Assembly: GCA_963575745.1 (NCBI GenBank)
Contig: CAUYUJ010014172.1
Coordinates: 72,501 to 136,500 of the forward strand
Source: Prorocentrum cordatum
Lineage: Eukaryota > Sar > Dinophyceae > Prorocentrales > Prorocentraceae
Direction of reading: 5' to 3'
Length of the DNA: 64,000 bases
Of this stretch, positions 53,721-64,000 are shown piece after piece. The notes beneath the pieces were generated by a model. It saw only the letters and a list, made by a program, of their open reading frames with translations, had not been told where the DNA came from and searched no databases. Position numbers and translations under genes: made by a program. Position 1 is the first letter of the stretch; every line of letters starts with the position of its first letter.

Positions 53721-54557
53721 CAGTGGTGGTCGACGCGCCCGCGGTCGAATCCTTCGACAAGTGAGATAAGGTGGCCGCGAGCTCCCTGCGGGTCGGCGGT
53801 TCCGCCTGCACGTCTGCCTGGCTGATCAGGCGTTTGAGGCGAATCAACAGTCGAGGATCTCGGCGGCGGCGCTCGCGCAGAGATGCTCGTTGTCGTGGTG
53901 GACGTGGTGGTGCCGATAACGGCGGCCGCGCCCCCCTACCTGGGCTGCCAGGTATAGCGCGGTCTCCTGTAGATCGGCAAGGCGGCCTGCTTGCGAAGCT
54001 TGTGGACTACCCCGTCTACGCCTCGCGCGCATGCTCTTTTTGCCCCCGCCGCCCCCTAGCAGCGGGTCCTCCTCGATGGGAGTCGAAACTGTGCCGTGGG
54101 CCTTCTCACAAGAGTTCGCCTGTGCGCTGGGATCGGTCAAATCTGGGGTGGTATTGCCGTGCTCTGCTACGCTGCGGGGCAGCGTCCCATTCTCGCCGGC
54201 GAGGAGGTGCATGGCGTAGAGAATGGTACGAATGAGCTCACGCATGCGCGCGGGGATGGACAGCTTGGAATCGCGATGCATGCTGGCGATGTTCATGCAA
54301 TGCGTGCTAGAGCAAAGACCCTCGAGTGGACGCACGCGGCAAGGCTTCGCGGAGAGAAGAGGGAAATATGATAACCTCATCCCAAGGATTGGGGCAACAA
54401 TAATCAACTCTGTAGCTGGCGGCGGAGCATCTTAAGCAAAGCGTGCTCCACTCGAACTTCCTGGCTACATGCAACCTTACGCCTGCCCGCGATGCTTACA
54501 CGTGTGCTCCATTTTCGTTGGGCGTATGCATGTTGGGACCCTCTGCCCTGGATAGAG

Positions 54558-54589
54558 AGAGAGAGAGAGAGAAAGAACAAACAACACAT

Positions 54590-54664
<75 letters not shown>
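54558..54664 (+). repeat. Compound (GA)n-(TA)n-(GA)n microsatellite
   Basis: AGAGAG at 54558-54575, (TA)n at 54594-54630 and AGAG again at 54630-54664. Confidence 0.95.
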
Positions 54665-54667
<3 letters not shown>

Positions 54668-55040
54668 TTTCCAAGTTGCAATGATGGTATTGGCTCTGGG
54701 CAAAGGGGGGGCGCGGTTCTGACCAGCCATCTGCGCTGAGTGTTGCCGAGGAAGACTCCATCATCAAAATTATCATACCAGGAATCGTCTCATGAAGGCG
54801 CTGAAAAGGAAATTTACAAGGACGACGCAACTTACCAGACAGACCTCCCCTCCCTGCTGCGTGCGCGGGCAATCCCACATAGACCAGGCACGACCCCAGC
54901 AGCTCGTGGCCGCATGTTGTGAACCATGCGCGCTAGTATATGCTCGGGCTGGCGCGGAGGTTTCATAGCTGGCTGCCGCAACCCATGGGGCAGGGGCGAG
55001 CGCGGCGATGCCCAGCTTGGCCAACTCATCCATATTGGAA

Positions 55041-55496
55041 TTAACAAGCAGACAGGTGGAGACGGTTGGTATCGGTCAGCCTCAACTCGAACGGCAAGTT
55101 TGCCTCGTCGCCGCGTATGCGGCAGAGCGTGCCAATGAAACCCTGCCCCGCGAGCTGCGAGCTGCGTGTCCTGAATTCAACGTCCGCTCCTGCGGCGGTG
55201 ATCACCAGTCTGCTGCCGCGTGTAGTTCGCCCAGCGTATGCTTGCGACATCGTACATGGGAGGTGAAACCCTTGCATGTTGGCCAGGGGGTCGAAGCATT
55301 CACTGTGCGAGGTCATGAGCTGGACTGTCAGCAAATGTAATACTCCAGCTCGTCGCATGTTGTGGGCGCGCACCGTGGAACCTTCCTGCGGTGCGGTTGT
55401 TACGGCCCAGTATCGCACAACTGTTAAGCGCCCGACTAAGAAGCGGCCGAAGGAACCCACCCTTCCAGACCTTGCGAACATCGGAAACGTCCTCAA
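55041..55496 (-). CDS. Hypothetical protein, 151 codons
   Basis: An open minus-strand frame with balanced composition (PMFARSGRVGSFGRFLVGRL, LLTVQLMTSHSECFDPLANM, DEANLPFELRLTDTNRL). No family recognised. It is not flanked by repeats, and its orientation agrees with the other genes. It could be an exon or a retroelement fragment. Confidence 0.3.
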   Translation of the reverse strand: MRTFPMFARSGRVGSFGRFLVGRLTVVRYWAVTTAPQEGSTVRAHNMRRAGVLHLLTVQLMTSHSECFDPLANMQGFHLPCTMSQAYAGRTTRGSRLVITAAGADVEFRTRSSQLAGQGFIGTLCRIRGDEANLPFELRLTDTNRLHLSAC

Positions 55497-55499
55497 TCC

Positions 55500-57510
55500 A
55501 AGCTCGGCGACTGGACCCGTTAGAACTTGAACTCGCTGCTTAACTGGCTGCTTTCATATGTGGAGGCGGAGCAAAGGATTCACGGTGTGGAACCAGAGGG
55601 CATGTCTGGCGAAAAACACATGCAAAATACCGCGAGAACGGAGAATAAGTGTAATCAAAAACCAAGCGACAACAGGTCAGTGACCTGAACACCGCTTCCC
55701 GTGTGCGCGGTCTGGCAAAAGACCAGGCTAGAACTATCGAGGCCCACGGCTATGTGAACCCAAGCCAAATTGCTAATTCGGTGCTAAGAACCCTCAAAAC
55801 ATTTCCGGCTGCGAGGCAGCAGGGGTAGAGGGAGTATGAGGAGGAGGAGGAAGAGGGGAGAGGACGAGCTGATGGAAGTCGAAGGAGGACAGGGTGGCTG
55901 TGATATAACAGTTGGGCGACTACGAGGTGGTTGCAAGGCAGCCTCTGAAGGCGTGCGCAGGAGCTCCGAGGTGCCTGTATCGCAACCGCTGCCTCCTTCC
56001 CTTCCCTGTCCTCTCGCACTTAAGCGGCACATGCATGCATAGGCGACGCGTCAAATCCAACAAGCCTTCACATTGTTACGACTGCAGCTGGGCCTTCCGA
56101 AGGCGGCAACGCCACGCGTGGTGGGTGGTCATGAAGACAATGACGATCGACATGAGGAGGCGGATGAGGAGATGAGGCGGACGACGAAGTACGTCAATGA
56201 TCTACGATAGCCGCGAATGAGGTCATAACAAACATAATTATGATGCGAAGGAAAAAAGGGGCTGACGTCGGAAAGAGAGGGAGGAGGATGACAACGAGCA
56301 GAACAACGAGGAGGATGACGGAGAGAACAAGACATGGAACATGAAGTTGAGGGGGAATGCGGGACGTACGAGGAACAGGGCGAATGGCGACAAGAAGGGC
56401 CGAAGGTGGAGAAGAGACGCGGACGACGAGAGGAATTCAGTTTGTTCGAATTGTTCGATTGTCCCAAAACTTGGACAAGTCGATTTGTTCGAATTGCTGG
56501 TCCCCGGGTCTCCCGACCCCCTCCCGGAAGCGGTTTTCCATGGTGGATGTTTGACGGCCCCAGGGTCCAGATAGCGCCCCTGGACGTCAATTGTGGACAG
56601 ACGAATGCAGCACTCCTGGATTTCTACACGTCGCCAGAGGTGTGGGGACGACGACGACGACGACGACGACAGGGGCTTGAAAACACCACCCCCCAAACAA
56701 CTGCGTATCTTGAGATCCGTTCCGACGAGAGTCTCGAGGTGGGCCCAGCCGTGGCCAAGAGGGCGCCCCAGGTGGCCTCCGCAACCCGCGACGCGCGAGA
56801 GCCTCGACTCTCGAACCTCGATCTCCGCCGCAAGAAGACGACGGTGACAGGGGAGAAAAGGCCATGGCGACGCAGGGGGTTGCAGTACGGAGGGGATGGC
56901 CCCCGAGACCGCCAAGCGGCAAAGCCCGCACAGCTTGTGGAACCCCAAGCTCGCAAAAACACCGGACGGGTGCGCGGGCGGCGCGTGGAGGCGCGGGCGC
57001 CCGTGCTGCGCGCGCTCGCGCCCGGGCGGACGCTCACGAGCAGACGCGCGGGCTTGCAAGCGGGGCGCGCGCAACTAGGGGACACGCAGGCGCGCAGCCA
57101 CGCGGGCGCACTCGCAGTCCAGGGAGATGTGCCCAGGATCTGCCCGGGGGCTGCGCGCGAGCCCGTGAAACGCTGCTTGGGGGCCGCCTCGGAGCTGCGC
57201 GCGACTTTCGGAAGCGATGCCTCGAAGCTACTTAGGCGCTGCCCACGAGCATTGGAAGCGTTGCCTCGGAATGGACCAGAGCCTGCGTACAAATTCAGGA
57301 AGCGCTGCGCTGCGCAAGCGTTTGCAACGCACGAGTGGGGAACGAATAAGACAGTGTTTGCGGGACGCGCTGGGATTTGCGGCTCTCCCTGGCCGGCAGC
57401 CATGGAGAGGAAATTGGTCCGCAGCCTGCCTGTGTCTGTTTCTGAAGCCTTTCGGTTCTCCACGGGAGCAACATGCGGACACACATGTACTCTTCGACCC
57501 TCTATGCTCT
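55500..57510. other. Unassigned sequence
   Basis: A GC-rich region with a short CGA run (56648-56670) and short GGA-rich patches (55835-55865 and 56150-56175). A 536-codon plus-strand frame (56334-57944) passes through a TCC tract, opposes the gene direction and has no domain. I do not call it. Confidence 0.4.
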
Positions 57511-57513
57511 TCC

Positions 57514-57870
57514 TCCTCCTCGACCTCCTCCTCCTCCTCCTCCTCCTCCTCCTCCTCCTCCTCCTCCTCCTCCTCCTCCTCCTCCTGGAGGAAGGAGAAG
57601 TCGTTGCGACGCACGTCACCCAGCCCCCCCGCCAGCCTGGCTCGGCGGCGCGGCCGCCGCGGACGCGACTCCGGGCTCAGGGAAGTGGCTCGCCGAGATG
57701 CTCACCCTGGAAAAGGAAAGGGGGAGTGGGCGGGGGGCGAGGTGCTCCCTCTGGAAAGGGAGAGCGGCGTGCTTTTCCGCCCGCCCCCACCCCCCCTTCA
57801 CCCCCTCCTCCCTCCTCCTCCTCCTCCTCCTCCTCCTCCTCCTCCTCCTCCTCCTCCTCCTTTCCCCTCC
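57514..57870 (+). repeat. Two (TCC)n tracts
   Basis: Nearly pure TCC runs at 57514-57590 and 57808-57862, separated by GC-rich DNA. Confidence 0.9.
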
Positions 57871-57949
57871 TCCTCTGCCCTCGTCCTCCCCCGTGCTCCC
57901 TCCGAAACACGGGTGTGCCATGCTTCCCCCGCCGAACCATGTAGAGCCT

Positions 57950-59295
57950 CTCGGGGCAGGAGAAAAAACAAGGAAAGAGCGAACGAAACCTGATCGGGTG
58001 TCGGTCCAGCCGTGTCGCGGCGCCGCCTGGCGACCAGCTCCGCCGCTCAGGTCGCGAGGGAGCGTAAGGGCGTGGCGTGCGGCGGAGATTGCGTTGCGGA
58101 TGTCTTGGGGGGCCTTGTTCAAGCCGTCCTTGATGATGTGCTTGGCTCTCGTCGCCGCAGCCACCCGAGCGGCTGAAGTGATGCCGTTATCGCGGCCATA
58201 CTCTGTGTCCAAGGAATGTAGCGCGAGACGAACCATGACCTCGCTGCTGAGAACCCCAAAAGAAATCGCGAGGTGGTGCAATATCTTGTTGCAGAAGAGG
58301 TAATGCGGGATGGCGTCGTCGTCGGTGCTTCCGATGACGCCGGAACGGCACTGTAGGGCGACGTAAATCCGCGTTGCAGTCGTCCATGCTCAAGAGAGGG
58401 CTGTCATCATGGCCTGCGCGCGGGCGGGCGCAAACGTCGCCGAGCGTGTGCGGAGGCGAAGCCAGCAATCAGGGAGATCTCCAGGGAATTGCTCCACTTG
58501 CATGAGATCTAGCGCGTCAGGGTCGCGACCGTCACCGCCGTCGCGGAGTGGCGGGTCATCGTCGCCAGGGGTGCGGCCACGATGGATGGGCACCCATCGA
58601 CGGCGAACGTAGCGTTCATCCGTGGCGCGTCGGCGGGGAGCTGCTGGCTGTCTAGCGCGGCGAGGATCACCACCCACATGTCCGAGGATAGCAGATTCGA
58701 CAGCGGAAATCGACGCGCCAGGCCGCCCAGTCCGCCTCGCAACTGGCGGGGCGATCTTGAAAGAAGAGCGTCAGGTAGCCAGCGAGCAGTCAAACGTGCA
58801 GCTCGGATCGGAAGGCATTCGCGCGCACGCACCGCTCGGGTTGCCGCTGGGTCACCATGAAGAGCAGATCGGTGATGAGGAAACCTGGCGACGATTCGCT
58901 TCTAGATCGCGATGCGGAAGGTGTCAAAGTGAAGCCTGTCTTAGAGCAAGTTAATATGCCCTCTCAGGGGTGAGCCGCGCTGGTTTCTTGTCGCTGTCGC
59001 CGACGTTGTTCTGCAACAGTGCAGCGGCGCCGCGGGGTGCAGCGTGCTCACGAGCGGCCGCGATCGCGCCCTGCGCGCATGATGCAAATCCTGGGCAACG
59101 AACGGGCCTCTCGCAAAAGGAGCTAAGATCCTGCGCGAAGAGGTGGGGGCCCCAGCAAAAAAGCCAGTTGCCCTGCGCGGCGCCCGCGATGTTCGGACGG
59201 GCGAAGGCGCTCTCGAGAATCGCGCTGCGCCAGATGCCCCAGTTCGGGGCGCTCCGCCGCGTCGCTGCCGCCGTCAACGCCCCGACGTCGTTCAA
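57950..59295 (-). pseudogene. LINE C-terminal region after reverse transcriptase
   Basis: Successive frames 59295-58951 (SAPNWGIWRSAILESAFARP), 58677-58390 and 58281 to about 57950 (YGRDNGITSAARVAAATRA and KHIIKDGLNKAPQDIRNAIS) follow the RT on the same strand. They have the Ala/Arg-rich helical character seen after RT in this kind of element. No single motif proves it; position is the main argument. Confidence 0.4.
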
Positions 59296-59346
59296 GACTT
59301 CGCGCCAGCCCAGCGGGCCACGCCGAAGCAGTCGGTATCGGCGAAG

Positions 59347-60453
59347 CTATCCGGCGCCGACCTCAGTTGTCCGCAAATGTCCGGGCGTTCCTTCGCGGGG
59401 ATGCCCCGGGGAACGGGGGGGGAGGGGCTCGTGCAACTGGCCCGCGTAGGACAGGCAAGAGACCGCTGCGACATCGTGGATTTTGATGCTTCCGTTGCGA
59501 GGGCACCCGGAGTCCGCCGGCTCCAGGGGGCGGCGCCGCACCTTGGAAGCGGGGGCGCGCCGTTGATCGCGCGAGCCGGCGACGGGGCCGACAGTGGCGA
59601 GGTGTCGAGCCTTGCCCTGGATCAGAAAGCTCCCCCCTGGGACATGAACAGCATGACGCAACCAGGTCGGCGCGACTATGCGCCCCGTGGACTGGGGCAC
59701 GAGGCCAGCGAGGGAGTCGGGGGCGAGAGGATGGGGAGCCGGTCGTTCGATGTCCATGAGCCTTGCGAAGATGATCCCAAGGTCGTCGGCGCATGCGCGA
59801 ACGAGACCACGCTGGAGAGCTCGAAGTTCGGCGGCCAGAGCGCGCGCCACTGCGCCGCCCAGCGGGCGGCCTCGCGCTGCGCCCAGGTCGGCACACAGCG
59901 GCGGGCCGAGGGCGCCTCCGAGACAGGGGTGCGACAGCGGGAATGCGTGGCGCGCCCCGAGTAGCTGCCTCACATCACAGTGCAATCCCCGCCGTTGGGA
60001 CCGCCAGCGTCCATTGTCGGTTAAGCGATATTGGAAAGGTGCGGCCATGCCCGTGGGGGCGAGCGCGAGAAATTGTCCCTCGGCTTCAGGCGCGGCATTG
60101 GGTCTGCAGGCATCTGCGCCCAGCGTGACATACTTGCCCAGGAATTGGCGACCTCTGACAAAACCCTGCTGCTTCTCGGCGGCCAGTGGGGCTGTCGCGC
60201 TGAGTCCTTGTTCGTTGCGGAAGCGGTAATATTGATGCCTGTGTTCTCCGTGCTGAGAGGCCGGAGGGTGGCTGGAGCGCGCGCGCACTCGATGTTCCCC
60301 AGAGGCTCGACTCCTGTCGGCAGCGTCGCCATCGTCGCGTGGTCGAGGTCGCGCGGGGCGTCCGCGGTGACGTCGCTGTCGGAGAGCGTCGCGGCGATGA
60401 CGTGGTCGGAGAGTGTCGCAATCGCGCGGGCGGCGCCAGGGGGGCGCATCCAC
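59347..60453 (-). pseudogene. LINE reverse transcriptase
   Basis: A 368-codon frame. EKQQGFVRGRQFLGK (residues about 93-107) matches the RGF-x-x-GR element of LINE RTs. A degenerate PL-x-G element follows at about 185-200. GLVRACADDLGIIFARL (ADD at 59782-59790) is palm motif C in the C/Y-ADD form. VSCLSYAGQLHEPLPP near the end resembles the VLSYVAQL element after the thumb. The first about 90 residues are shifted or low-complexity because of poly-G runs at 60464-60550. Whether it is intact upstream is unclear. Confidence 0.65.
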
Positions 60454-61450
60454 TCCCGACGCGGGGGGGGGGGGGCGGGGGGGGCGTCGGGGCCTGGAGT
60501 CGCGCGACGCAGAGCATGGAAAGGTCGCCTTTACCTGGGGGGGGGGGGAAAGGAGGCGGGGTTGCCGCGGGCAGTCTCCATTGAAGTCGCTCGCGATGGC
60601 GATTTGGGGGGCGTCCGAGGCATGGGCGGCTGGCGCTCAGTGGTTGAGAATGGCCGCGAGCATTTGGCTGGGCTCCACGGCAACGGCCGGCGTCGACCCC
60701 GACGCCCGCGCGGATCGGGAGACGAGAGAAGAGCATCCACGGTTCACCCCTACTGCCCGCAGGGCCTGGCGGCCGCGCTGCCCCCAACGATCGCCGATGG
60801 CAGCGCGATGTGGGGCGCGAAGGCACGGAGGCGAGCGGCAGCTTTTGCGCGTCGTTCTTCGCTGCGACCAGCATGGGCGGTGTCTGTCTTCCTGGTAGAT
60901 GCTGCCGCGACGTTCTGCGCGACGGTGGCCGACCTCGGCGCGCGCGGTGAACTTCTCGGCCAGAGGTGCATCCTGGCGCCAAACTGCTCGGGCGATGCCT
61001 CAGAGGGTCGCGCCGCACACCTCCATCATAGTGTTCCTCAGCTGGCTGGTGAGTTGCGCCGCGGGGTCGGCGGCCGCGACGCGCGTGGTTTTCGCGGGGC
61101 GCCGCTGGTCAACGGGCGAAATCTGGAAAATGGGATGGGGCCCGGCAGTCTTCTCGAAGTAGTGGGCGCAGTGCGGGGGGGTCGACAGCGCAGGCGGGAA
61201 GGTCGCGGTCTCGCCCGGGGCGCTGGCGGGCAGGGCGCGCACGCGGCTGCGCGATCTCAGGGTCGCTGACCATTCCATCAGGAAGCTCCAGATGGGGCGC
61301 TGTCAGCGTCGAGGGCCGCCCCCACCGTCGGCGCGATGTGCGAGGGCAAGATATTGACGCAGCGGTCGATCGTGGACTCCGTCATGTTCGCGACGCTGCG
61401 GCGGGCGGTGGGGACAAATGCTGGGAGGAAGGGCCCTCCCAGAAGACGGG

Positions 61451-62527
61451 TCAGCACTGGTAGTGTTGTGCTTCGCTCGTGGACGAGCCCGCAGGGGCGT
61501 CGAGGCTCTCGGGCGGGATCTCCGCGATGTTGAAGTCGCCGAGCATGGTGGGCGCGCGCGGCGTTGGGCCTGCTGCCGCGCGAGCACGATGTTGAAGCAA
61601 GCGCTGTCTGATGCCCTCGCGGTCGCTCGTCGAGCGGTCGCGGATGCGGACGTTGAGCGCAGTGGCGTCGAACGCCCCGGTGGCGCCCGCGATTCTGAGT
61701 CGGGCAGATCTCCGTTGAACCACTTCGGCGGAGGACCGCAGATGGCGCCTGTCAGGCGGGCGGCCCGGCTCGACCGCGCCGATGCTAAGCGGGGAAGCCA
61801 GAGCCGCCAGCGGACAGCTGCGGCAGTCCACTGCGCGCGGGCAGGCTCGCCAGGAGCGGCGCCAGTGCGCAGCTGGGCGGGGGCCTCGCAGGCGACGCAG
61901 CCATGAGCGCGGTGAATCCGAAGGTCGATGGGCGGGGGGCGGTCGCCGATGAGCTTGGCGACGCGTTTGACCCAGGCCTGTCTGCGGACTGTCTGCGGCC
62001 CCGTGCCCGCCGACGCGTGGGGCGAAATGGGGCGGCGCCAGCGACGGGGGCCCGGCGCGCCCGCCATTGGCGGCCAACCCGGCATGCTTCGCGTTGTTCG
62101 CGGACGCGCGGCCCTGCCGCACGCGCGCCGCCCGCGTCGGTGAAGCTGCTGCGCTTGGCGAGCCTCGTTGCGTTGAAAGCAATGTGCTCGTCGCCGACCT
62201 GCGCGGTCTGGAGCGCGCGGCCAGCGCGATCTCGCGGTCGAGTCGTCGGTGGCGACGGCGGTGGCGCAGCCGCGCGAGAAGGCGAAGGGGTTGGCAGGGC
62301 GGCCTCAGGCGCCGATGGCGTCCAGATGGAGCCAGGACTGGCGGAGCTCGGCGTCGCCCGCGATGCGCTGAGCTATTCGACGGATTCGCGCATGGCGTGG
62401 AGGCCGGCGGCGACCGCGGCGGCCGGCTGAAGGGGCTGTACTCAGGCGGCTGCTGCGACGAACTTGGCGGCGGCCGCGACTGGGCGGCGGCCATCTTGAC
62501 ATGCGCCACGAGAATGGATACTAACAC
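61451..62527 (-). pseudogene. LINE endonuclease remnant
   Basis: The end of this frame reads GAFDATALNVRIRDRSTSDR, then LQHRARAAAG and TMLGDFNIAEIPPESLDAPA. The GDFN element and the strand before it are clear. The N-terminal two thirds are Arg/Pro-rich and out of frame with any recognisable domain. It lies 5' of the RT at 59.3-60.5 kb on the same strand, so the two probably belong to one element. Confidence 0.55.
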
Positions 62528-62559
62528 TTGTCGGGTTGAGCAAAGATTTCATGCGCATG

Positions 62560-63440
62560 TAGTTTGGAGGCCGCGTTGACAAGTGCGCATACGTCGGGGG
62601 CGCGCTGCGTCTGTCCGCGGCTGGGGCCCCTGCCCCAATCTGGACGCCGCCGTCGATTTCCCCGCCGCAGTCGAGCTCCGCGCGGACGCAGGCATGCTCG
62701 ATGGCGAGGGCGACGCTTAATCATGGCGCGGCGTTCCCAATGGCGGTCCAGACGGGCGTCCCAGCTCCGTTGCAGTAGTGGGTCGTCGCGTGGGCGGCCA
62801 CCTCTGCGACTCCGCTTCCGCCGTCGCCCATGGGCTCGTCCTCCTCCATCATAAAGATAATGACGTCTGATACGTCTACGAAGAAGTAGTCGTCGCGGTC
62901 GCGATCGCCGTCGGCGCGACACCCAATAACAATCGGTGAAGCGGCGGAGGGCGCGTCGGTGGTGGCGGAGGCGGCATTCAACAATCGCTGGCGGCGAACC
63001 TGGCCTCGGCGGGGGCGGGGCCGCCGTGTCTGGTTCCACCTGGGCAATAGGTTTCCGCTAATGCCCAGTTGGCCAGTTCGCACGGGAATCCACCGCGAGG
63101 GCGCGTTTCCGCAGTCTGATTTACATGTAGCTAGAGCACGGCCTGACTTGCAAAATTCTGCGGTGGGGCCATCTTCGTCGTCGTCATCCGTCCCGCGCCG
63201 TTCTCGAGAGAGAATCGGGGGCGCTTTGGGATTTGCTGCCCCAGTCCCCCCTTGCGCCGCGGAAGCGAGCTCGATGCTCGGACGCGAATCAGTTCTCGTG
63301 GCCTAAGTACCCGATGAAGTTGGCATTATCCGAACCAGAGTGAGCTGCATAATCACCCCCGCCCCTCCGCCCGTGAACCTGTCCTCTTTCGGACAACGTT
63401 TGGCCGCGTGCTTACCGCTGTCACATCTGCACAATTACAT
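62560..63440. other. Unassigned sequence
   Basis: GC-rich with short overlapping frames. It may hold the decayed ORF1 of the element to the left. No motif seen. Confidence 0.35.
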
Positions 63441-63442
63441 GA

Positions 63443-63820
63443 TTAGTTGATCGCGCCCACGTGGGTTCCCCTTCTGCCTCTCCCTTCTTCATGGGGTTCG
63501 TCTACCCTTGCTCTTACCAAGTCTACCATCGCATCTTTCGTCGCATTCATCCCTCGGTCAGCTAGACAGAAACGCTGCGATGCCCATGCCATGCGAGCGC
63601 CTTCGCCCTGATGTTCCCGTTCCTTTGCCTCCCAATAATCTCCTGACCTGACGCCGTGCTCTACGCGCAGGTTTCCTTTTGCATCGTCGCCATCGCCTTC
63701 TGGCAGGTTATAGGCTGCGCACGAATGGCCCAACCCAAAAAATGCGGAAACGTCAAATTGATTTGCGTAACGAAGTATATCCGGCCAATCCAAGTCCATC
63801 TGCCCATCTGAGGGCCCCAT
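63443..63820 (-). CDS. Hypothetical acidic protein, 125 codons, possibly 5'-truncated
   Basis: The frame begins MGPSDGQMDLDWPDILRYAN and continues FDVSAFFGLGHSCAAYNLPE. It is open for a further about 20 codons upstream to a TTCCAG (near 63884) that could be a 3' splice site. Composition and codon use look gene-like. I do not recognise the family. The minus strand agrees with the other genes. Confidence 0.4.
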   Translation of the reverse strand: MGPSDGQMDLDWPDILRYANQFDVSAFFGLGHSCAAYNLPEGDGDDAKGNLRVEHGVRSGDYWEAKEREHQGEGARMAWASQRFCLADRGMNATKDAMVDLVRARVDEPHEEGRGRRGTHVGAIN

Positions 63821-64000
63821 GTCGGTGTCTGCGCCGGAACCGATCGGAACTGCAGGGCCGGCCTGTGCGGCTCGCGTCAGGGCGGCTGGAAGTTAAGGGG
63901 CCCCAAGGGAAGGCATGCTTGTCCCCCGTTTTGCGATGACAGGAAATTGGCCCTTATCCGAGAGAGTGGCACAGGGCTTCCGCCTGCAGGTCCGCAAGCA

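Noticed and set aside
56334-57944. A 536-codon plus-strand open frame
   Set aside because: GC-rich composition plus a TCC tract keep it open; it has no domain and opposes the direction of every recognisable gene.
62530-62551. GTTGAGCAAAGATTTC upstream of the right-hand LINE as an SL relict
   Set aside because: About 10 of 13 positions match at one end and nothing beyond; no better than chance here.

Overview
The window looks like nuclear DNA of a dinoflagellate, most likely a core dinoflagellate such as Prorocentrum; the genus is my impression and is not proven by the sequence. The strongest evidence is three relict spliced-leader (SL) sequences, at 1984-2005, 24733-24754 and 34403-34424. 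Each is the reverse complement of the 22-nt dinoflagellate SL (known from the literature to begin DCCGUAGCC and end GGCUCAAG), with 1, 4 and 1 mismatches. Each lies just 5' of a minus-strand reading frame. Other support: high GC, very low gene density, all recognisable coding on one strand, dinoflagellate-style LINE retrotransposons, and a degenerate TTTAGGG-type telomeric tract.

Only one convincing host gene is present: a split minus-strand LCAT/PDAT-family acyltransferase or phospholipase (21221-24610). Its nucleophile, Asp and His motifs lie on separate segments. A second good minus-strand frame (32686-34248) encodes a 520-residue coiled-coil protein of unknown function. The rest of the coding signal is retroelement: ORF1 plus endonuclease at the left edge (1-1854), a decayed reverse transcriptase at 45.0-47.3 kb, a long ORF1/endonuclease/RT element at 48.4-53.7 kb, and another endonuclease/RT element at 57.9-62.5 kb. 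A gag-like fragment lies at 37.5-37.8 kb, and unidentified minus-strand frames lie at 39.9-40.6, 55.0-55.5 and 63.4-63.8 kb.

Most of the window is repeat. From left to right: (GGA/TCC)n and other microsatellites (2-10 kb); a modular satellite of five units sharing a terminal cassette, bracketed by diverged direct repeats (10.7-19.8 kb); 138-bp and about 80-bp tandem repeats (18.7-20.3 kb); a 128-bp hairpin-rich satellite (25.7-26.7 kb); a 180-bp foldback element (27.9-28.1 kb); a 179-bp foldback between pyrimidine tracts (35.2-35.4 kb); two copies of an 88-95 nt hairpin element (37.8 and 39.6 kb); about 300-bp tandem repeats (38.5-39.3 kb); and a block at 40.9-43.9 kb in which 35-bp arrays flank a telomere-like tract and 1.6 kb of 7-bp satellite.

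Most long reading frames here, up to 643 codons, are by-products of tandem repeats whose period is a multiple of three and are not annotated as genes. Exon boundaries could not be fixed from sequence alone, because dinoflagellate introns often lack canonical GT donors.
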